This document shows positions 59,711 to 64,000 of a stretch of DNA of 64,000 nucleotides, in pieces. The translations under genes were made by a program, and so were the position numbers. The stretch covers positions 16,258,501 through 16,322,500 of the forward strand of contig NC_091000.1 of assembly GCF_041146395.1 (NCBI RefSeq), in the 5' to 3' direction. The number at the start of each line of letters is the position of its first letter. The first letter of the stretch is position 1. Origin of the DNA: Eulemur rufifrons. Taxonomy: Eukaryota > Chordata > Mammalia > Primates > Lemuridae. Below the pieces are notes generated by a model. It saw only the letters and a list, made by a program, of their open reading frames with translations. It was not told where the DNA came from and did no database searches.

Positions 59711-60068
59711 ATTTTTGTTTGTTTGTTTGTTTGTTTGTTTTTGTTTTTGAGACTGAGTCTCACTCTGTTGCCTGGGCTAGAGTGCCGAGGCATCAGCCTA
59801 GCTCACAGCAACCTCAAACTCCTGAACTCAAGCAATCCTCCTGCCACAGCCTCCCAAGTAGCTGGGACTACAGGCATGCACCACCATGCCAGGCTAATTT
59901 TTTTTTTGTATATATTTTTAGTTGTCCATATAATTTCTCTCTATTTTTAGTAGAGATGGGGGTCTCGCTCTTGCTTAGGCTGGTCTCGAACTCCTGAGCT
60001 CAAACGATCCGCCCACCTCGGCCTCCCAGAGTGCTAGGATTACAGGCGTGAGCCACCGGGCCCGGCCC
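59711..60068 (-). mobile_element. Alu SINE with (GTTT)n tail inside L1
   Basis: Lemur-type dimer on the minus strand. Target duplication ACAACCCAA at 59702-59710 and 60069-60077. The tail is TTTG repeats. Confidence 0.94.
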
Positions 60069-61110
60069 ACAACCCAATTTTAAAACAGGCAAAAGGTCTA
60101 AAGAGGCACCCACCAAAGAAGGTATACACATGGAAAATAAGCATATGAAAAGATTTTCAACAACAAATGTCACAAATTTGATGGGAATTGCAAATTAAAA
60201 CAACAATAAGATATCATTTCATACCTATTAGAATGGCTAAAATCCAAAACGCTGGTAATATCAGATGCTTTTGAGGATATAGAGCAACCAGAACTCTCAT
60301 TCATTGCTGGTGGAAATGCAAAATGATATAGACATTTTAGGAGACAGCTTGGCAGTTTCTTACAAAACTAAACATAGTCTTACCATATGATCCAGCAATC
60401 ACACTCCTTGGTATGTACCTAAATGGGTAGAAAACTTAATGTCCGCACAAAAACCTACATGAAAAATTTATAGCAGCTTTATTCATAATGGCCAAAACTT
60501 GGAAGCAACCAAGATGTCCTTTAATAGGTGAATGAATAGACAAATTATGGTTCATCTGTACAATGGAATATTATTCAGAGATAAAAGTAAATGATCTTTC
60601 AAGCCACAAAAAGACATGGTGGAAACTTAAAAGCATACTGCTAAGTGAAAGAAGCCAATCAGAATGGTTGACTTACTTTGGTTCCAACTATATGACATTC
60701 TAAAATAGGCAAAAATTTTTTAGTCTCTGTGGAGACTAAAAATAACGGTGGTTGCCAGGGGCTTGGAGGGAGGAAAAGAGAGACAAATAGGTGAATTTTT
60801 AAGGCAGTGAAACTGTTCTGTATCAGGTGGATACACGTCATAATGCATTTGTTAAAACCCATAGAACATACACCAAGATTAAACCTAATGTAAACTTTGT
60901 AAACTTTAGTTAATAATAACGTATAAATATTGGCTCATCAATTGTACATGTAACATACTAATATAAGATTTTAATGATAATAGGGGACACTGTGTGTGTG
61001 CTCTGGGAGAGGGGTATGTGGGGCCTCTCTATACGTTCTACTCAATTTTTATGTAACCCTAAAACCACCCCGCCACATTATAAAATCTATTAAAGTACAA
61101 ATAAATTAAA

Positions 61111-62455
61111 AAAATAAAGAAAATTTTTAAATGATCAATGAGAATAAATTTCAAAGCAACATTCCCTCTACTTCTATACATGTTTCAAATTTCTGTAACA
61201 AATTTTTACAAAAGGCACATACCCAGAAATTCTATATCTAGCATTTTAGCTTATGGATATGTGCACAAATTGATCAAAGCTTTATGTCAAAGGATTATGT
61301 AGTGTTGTCAGTAACAGCAAAAGCCTGAAAACAATTAAATATCCATTAAGAAAGATTTAGTTAAGTAAATTATGTTTCTTTTACACATGGAATACAGTTA
61401 AAAGGAAGCAGCCAGATATACAGAAAGTAAGTAAGCTGCATGAGGAAAGGAAATGGTGTCTTTTTTTGTTGTTTACTAATATAGCCTAGGTAACTAGAAT
61501 TGTACCTGGCATGTAGTAGGCCTTCAATAAATATTTGTTGAATAAATAAATAGATAACAATTGTTAAAGATTTTAAAAACAAGGTACAAAACAATGTGCA
61601 TATAGTTTGCCTTTACTTATATAAAAACGATATAAAATATATATGCATGCATATATATTTTGGAAAAAATATATGTGTATATATAGTAAATCTAGAAAGA
61701 TACATAAAATTAGGGAATGGGGAAGACCTAACCTCATTATGTTCCTATTTATAGATAAAATAAAATTATCTAAGGGAATGAAAGAAAATATCAACAAAAA
61801 ATCAATAAGGAACTAAAGAATGTCCCAGTAGAAAAATGGGCAAGATATAAATAGGCAACTCCCAAGAGAAAAAAGAGAAATTATTGATGCTCAAACTAAT
61901 AATAAAATGAATATCAATAAAAGCAACAAATTATCACTTTTTACCTATTAAATTTATAGATAATACTTCTTTACAAAGGTCACATAAAAAAATTTTAAAT
62001 AAAAAAAAATTTATAGATGAAAAATTCCCAAAGTGCAGAGTTGGCAAGGGTAGAAGGAAGTGGGCACACATACCCCATTGATGGAAGTGTAAATAGGCAT
62101 GACCTTTCTGGAGAGGTATTCAGCCCTCAACAATCTGTAACAAAATGTACAATAAAGTTTGATACCTCTTTACCTTTAATCAAAGCTATAAAACTGCTGG
62201 GAATCAAATGTCAAAAACTGTTTGCAAAAAGAGATTCAAAGCAGTATAGATATAGACATAGATATAGATATAGATGGAAACTATTTAGGTAAGATTAGGT
62301 AAATAAATTTTAATATGTGTATATTCAATGAAATATGCAGACATTTTAAATTATTTAGTTCTGTATTTCTGGATTTGGAAAGCTGTTCACAACATATTGC
62401 TTAGTAATAGAAAACAGATTACAAAAGAATTCAGTAAGCATTTCTATTTAAAAAA
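61111..62455 (+). repeat. Old L1 fragments
   Basis: TACCCAGAAATTCTATATCT, GAAAAATGGGCAAGATATAA, TGATGGAAGTGTAAATAGGC and GACCTTTCTGGAGAGGTATT are L1 ORF2 end text. A MIR/L2-like tail is at about 61495-61550. Confidence 0.65.
62245..62276. repeat. (GATATA)n simple repeat
   Basis: TAGATATAGACATAGATATA then GATATAGATGG. Confidence 0.9.
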
Positions 62456-62459
62456 TGAA

Positions 62460-63375
62460 AAGAAAAAATCTGAACCTGCAGCAAATATCATACTTAAGGG
62501 TTGAGAATTAGAAGTATAACCATTAAAATTAGAAATAAGAGAAAAGACAAGAATGTCCACTGTCATCAGTAATATTCAACATTGTACTAGTGTTCTGGTG
62601 ATTATGATATGAAATAAAAGAAATAATTGCATAAATGCAGCTTGCACAGATACTTAACTGTACAATATGATCGACCACCTAGAAAATTCAAGAAAATCAC
62701 TGAAAAAATTATTATAATCAATAGAAAAGTTTAATAAAGGACTAGATAAATAAAGATGAATGTATAAAAACCAATTGCTTTCTTATATAAGCAATAACCA
62801 CTAAATATTCCCTAAATCAACCAAAACTATAATATACTTAGGCATAAACTAAGGTAGAACTATCTAAGATTGCCCCTGTGAGATAAGCAATCTAGGCCAT
62901 CACTAAAGGACAAAAAAAGATGTCAATTCTTCCTCCAAATTAATGCATAAATTCAATGCAATCCCAACCAAAATCCAAATGATCCAAAATCATGTATTTA
63001 ATGAAAGTTGACAAACATTTTCTTAATTTCTTGTGTGAACCACATACATACCCCACAAGAGTAACCAAGAAAATTTTGAAAAATGAAGGTCAAATGAGGT
63101 TAGATAATTGCCCTACCATAGTACATAGTTATGGTACTAAACAGCATGTATATATCATTTTAAACTCCAGTATGATAAAATAAAAACAAAGTTAAAACAC
63201 AGACAACTTACCAGGAGAAAACAGTTTCAACTTTCAACTGACAAAAGATTAATAAATTATATGTACACATGCATACGCATTTAGTTATTTTCATTACATA
63301 TAATCATTATATATAAATTACTTATAAAAAGATAAGCAACCTATTAGAAAAATAGGTAAAGGATATGAAGGATAT
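62460..63375 (+). mobile_element. Old L1 ORF2 fragment
   Basis: AATATTCAACATTGTACTAG, CAATTGCTTTCTTATATAAG, ATTCAATGCAATCCCAACCA and AAGTTGACAAACATTTTC preserve the order of the reverse transcriptase region, with many breaks. Confidence 0.75.
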
Positions 63376-63378
63376 GGG

Positions 63379-63452
63379 GGGGAGGGGGGCAAGGGCAATA
63401 TACGTAACCTAAACTTTTGTACCCCCATAATATGCCAAAATAAAAAAAAAGG
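63379..63452 (+). mobile_element. Strepsirrhine L1 3' terminus, 5'-truncated to about 75 bp
   Basis: A G-rich run (GGGGGGAGGGGGGCAAGGGC), then TATACGTAACCTAAACTTTT, GTACCCCCATAATATGCC and AATAAAAAAAAA. Imperfect 19-bp flanks starting AAAGGATATGAAGG / AAAGGATTTGAAGG lie on both sides. Confidence 0.8.
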
Positions 63453-63459
63453 ATTTGAA

Positions 63460-63830
63460 GGCTATGAATAAGCAATTAGAGAAGAGAAATAGAAATGGTC
63501 AATAAATATGAAAGAAGAATATCAAACTCCCTCATATTTCAAATCAAACTAATGAGGTTTTTTGTGTGTTTTTGTTCATTAAAATGACAAATTTTTAAAA
63601 GACCCATATGTCAAATAGGTATAGGGAAGTGGATGAGTATATACTGACACAGTCATATAGGGTAGAATTGTCAGTATCTACCAATTCTTGTGATTTCTAA
63701 ACCAATTAACCCAGCAATCATATTTCTATAAATGCAACTTGTAGAAAAATGTGCAACAAACTTAATGCCCATGAAGAGCATACACTTTTTAAATAAATTG
63801 ATGAGTGTACCATACAACAATTTAAAATAA
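63460..63830 (+). repeat. Old L1 fragment, continued after the short insertion
   Basis: GAAATGGTCAATAAATATGA and AACCAATTAACCCAGCAATC follow L1 order beyond the insertion. Confidence 0.6.
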
Positions 63831-63874
63831 TAATGATTCTATTATTACAACTTTTTAAGATACACGCTCCAGTT

Positions 63875-64000
63875 ATTATTGCTATAACAAACTATGTCAA
63901 CCTTAGTTACTCAAAAAAACCAGGATTCAGACAGAGCACAGTGAGACTGGCTTGTCTCTGCTCCATGATGTTTGGAGGCTCAGCTAGGAGGACTGAACAG
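63875..64000. mobile_element. Possible MLT1-like LTR, cut by the window edge
   Basis: TTATTGCTATAACAAACTAT and the TGGAGGCTCAGCTAGGAGGA phrase resemble a reversed MaLR LTR end. Too short to be sure. Confidence 0.35.

Larger units (their letters stand above)
59275..61110 (+). mobile_element. L1M 3' half, split by an Alu
   Basis: End of ORF2 plus 3' UTR of an old L1: AACAAATGGTACTGAACAAC, GAAGAAATTGATAAGTTGGA, then after the Alu GATATCATTTCATACCTATT, ACCATATGATCCAGCAATCA, GTATACACATGG, AATGGAATATTATTCAGAGA and TGGTTGCCAGGGGCTTGGAG. The reading frame is broken, so no active ORF2. Confidence 0.93.

Noticed and set aside
59275..63830. Possibility of an intact L1 at the right end
   Set aside because: Only 3' portions are present, with stops, indels, an Alu and a short L1 inserted. 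No complete ORF1 or ORF2 exists.

Overview
The window is nuclear DNA from a primate, most likely a strepsirrhine (lemur-type) one. About fourteen Alu-family copies are present. Most carry a left-monomer tail with an extra A/T-rich stretch (around ATTATATGGACAACTAAAA) and a right monomer reading GAGCTAGGCTGACGCCACGG; I know this form from lemur Alus, not from the human AluS/AluY series. A very short young L1 3' end at 63379-63452 fits the same lineage. This assignment rests on recognition, not on a database search.

The only gene I can support is the 5' half of ANXA5 (annexin A5), on the minus strand, from the left edge to about 16368. Six exons are visible, in gene order: non-coding exon 1 (about 16268-16368), exon 2 with the start codon (15991-16034), exon 3 (5580-5664), exon 4 (4257-4351), exon 5 (2664-2777) and exon 6 (528-618). 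All introns are GT-AG, the phases agree, and the reading frame is open for residues 1-131 of an expected 320. Annexin repeat 1 is complete with its calcium ligands, and repeat 2 is cut by the window edge. A TATA-less CpG island with GC boxes (about 15735-16740) covers exons 1 and 2 and the promoter. Intron 2 is 10.3 kb and holds two LTRs of the MaLR group, another LTR, a hAT transposon with perfect 8-bp target duplications, an L2 split by an Alu, and a monomeric Alu.

From about 16.8 kb to the right edge (47 kb) lies the region upstream of ANXA5. I find no exon, RNA gene or intact mobile-element gene there. It is a layered record of retroelement insertion: Alus, MIR, L2, old L1 3' ends, MaLR/ERVL LTRs, hAT elements (one MER5A-like) and microsatellites. 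Several nested insertions can be ordered in time from their target duplications. The best is a three-level nest at 55689-56952 (MLT1 LTR, then MLT2 LTR, then Alu), each layer with its own duplication. The right end (59.3-63.8 kb) is mostly old L1 sequence.

I found no previously undescribed system such as a new gene or defence cassette. The observations most worth a second look are an Alu only 17 nt inside the splice donor of ANXA5 exon 5, the nested LTRs, a perfect 22-bp minisatellite grown inside an L1 ORF2 relic, two tiny retroposed inserts with target duplications, a diverged local duplication (21.2 and 23.6 kb), and two non-repeat segments upstream that could be regulatory (a perfect CRE at 36665 and a CpG-containing segment at 40.4-41.1 kb).
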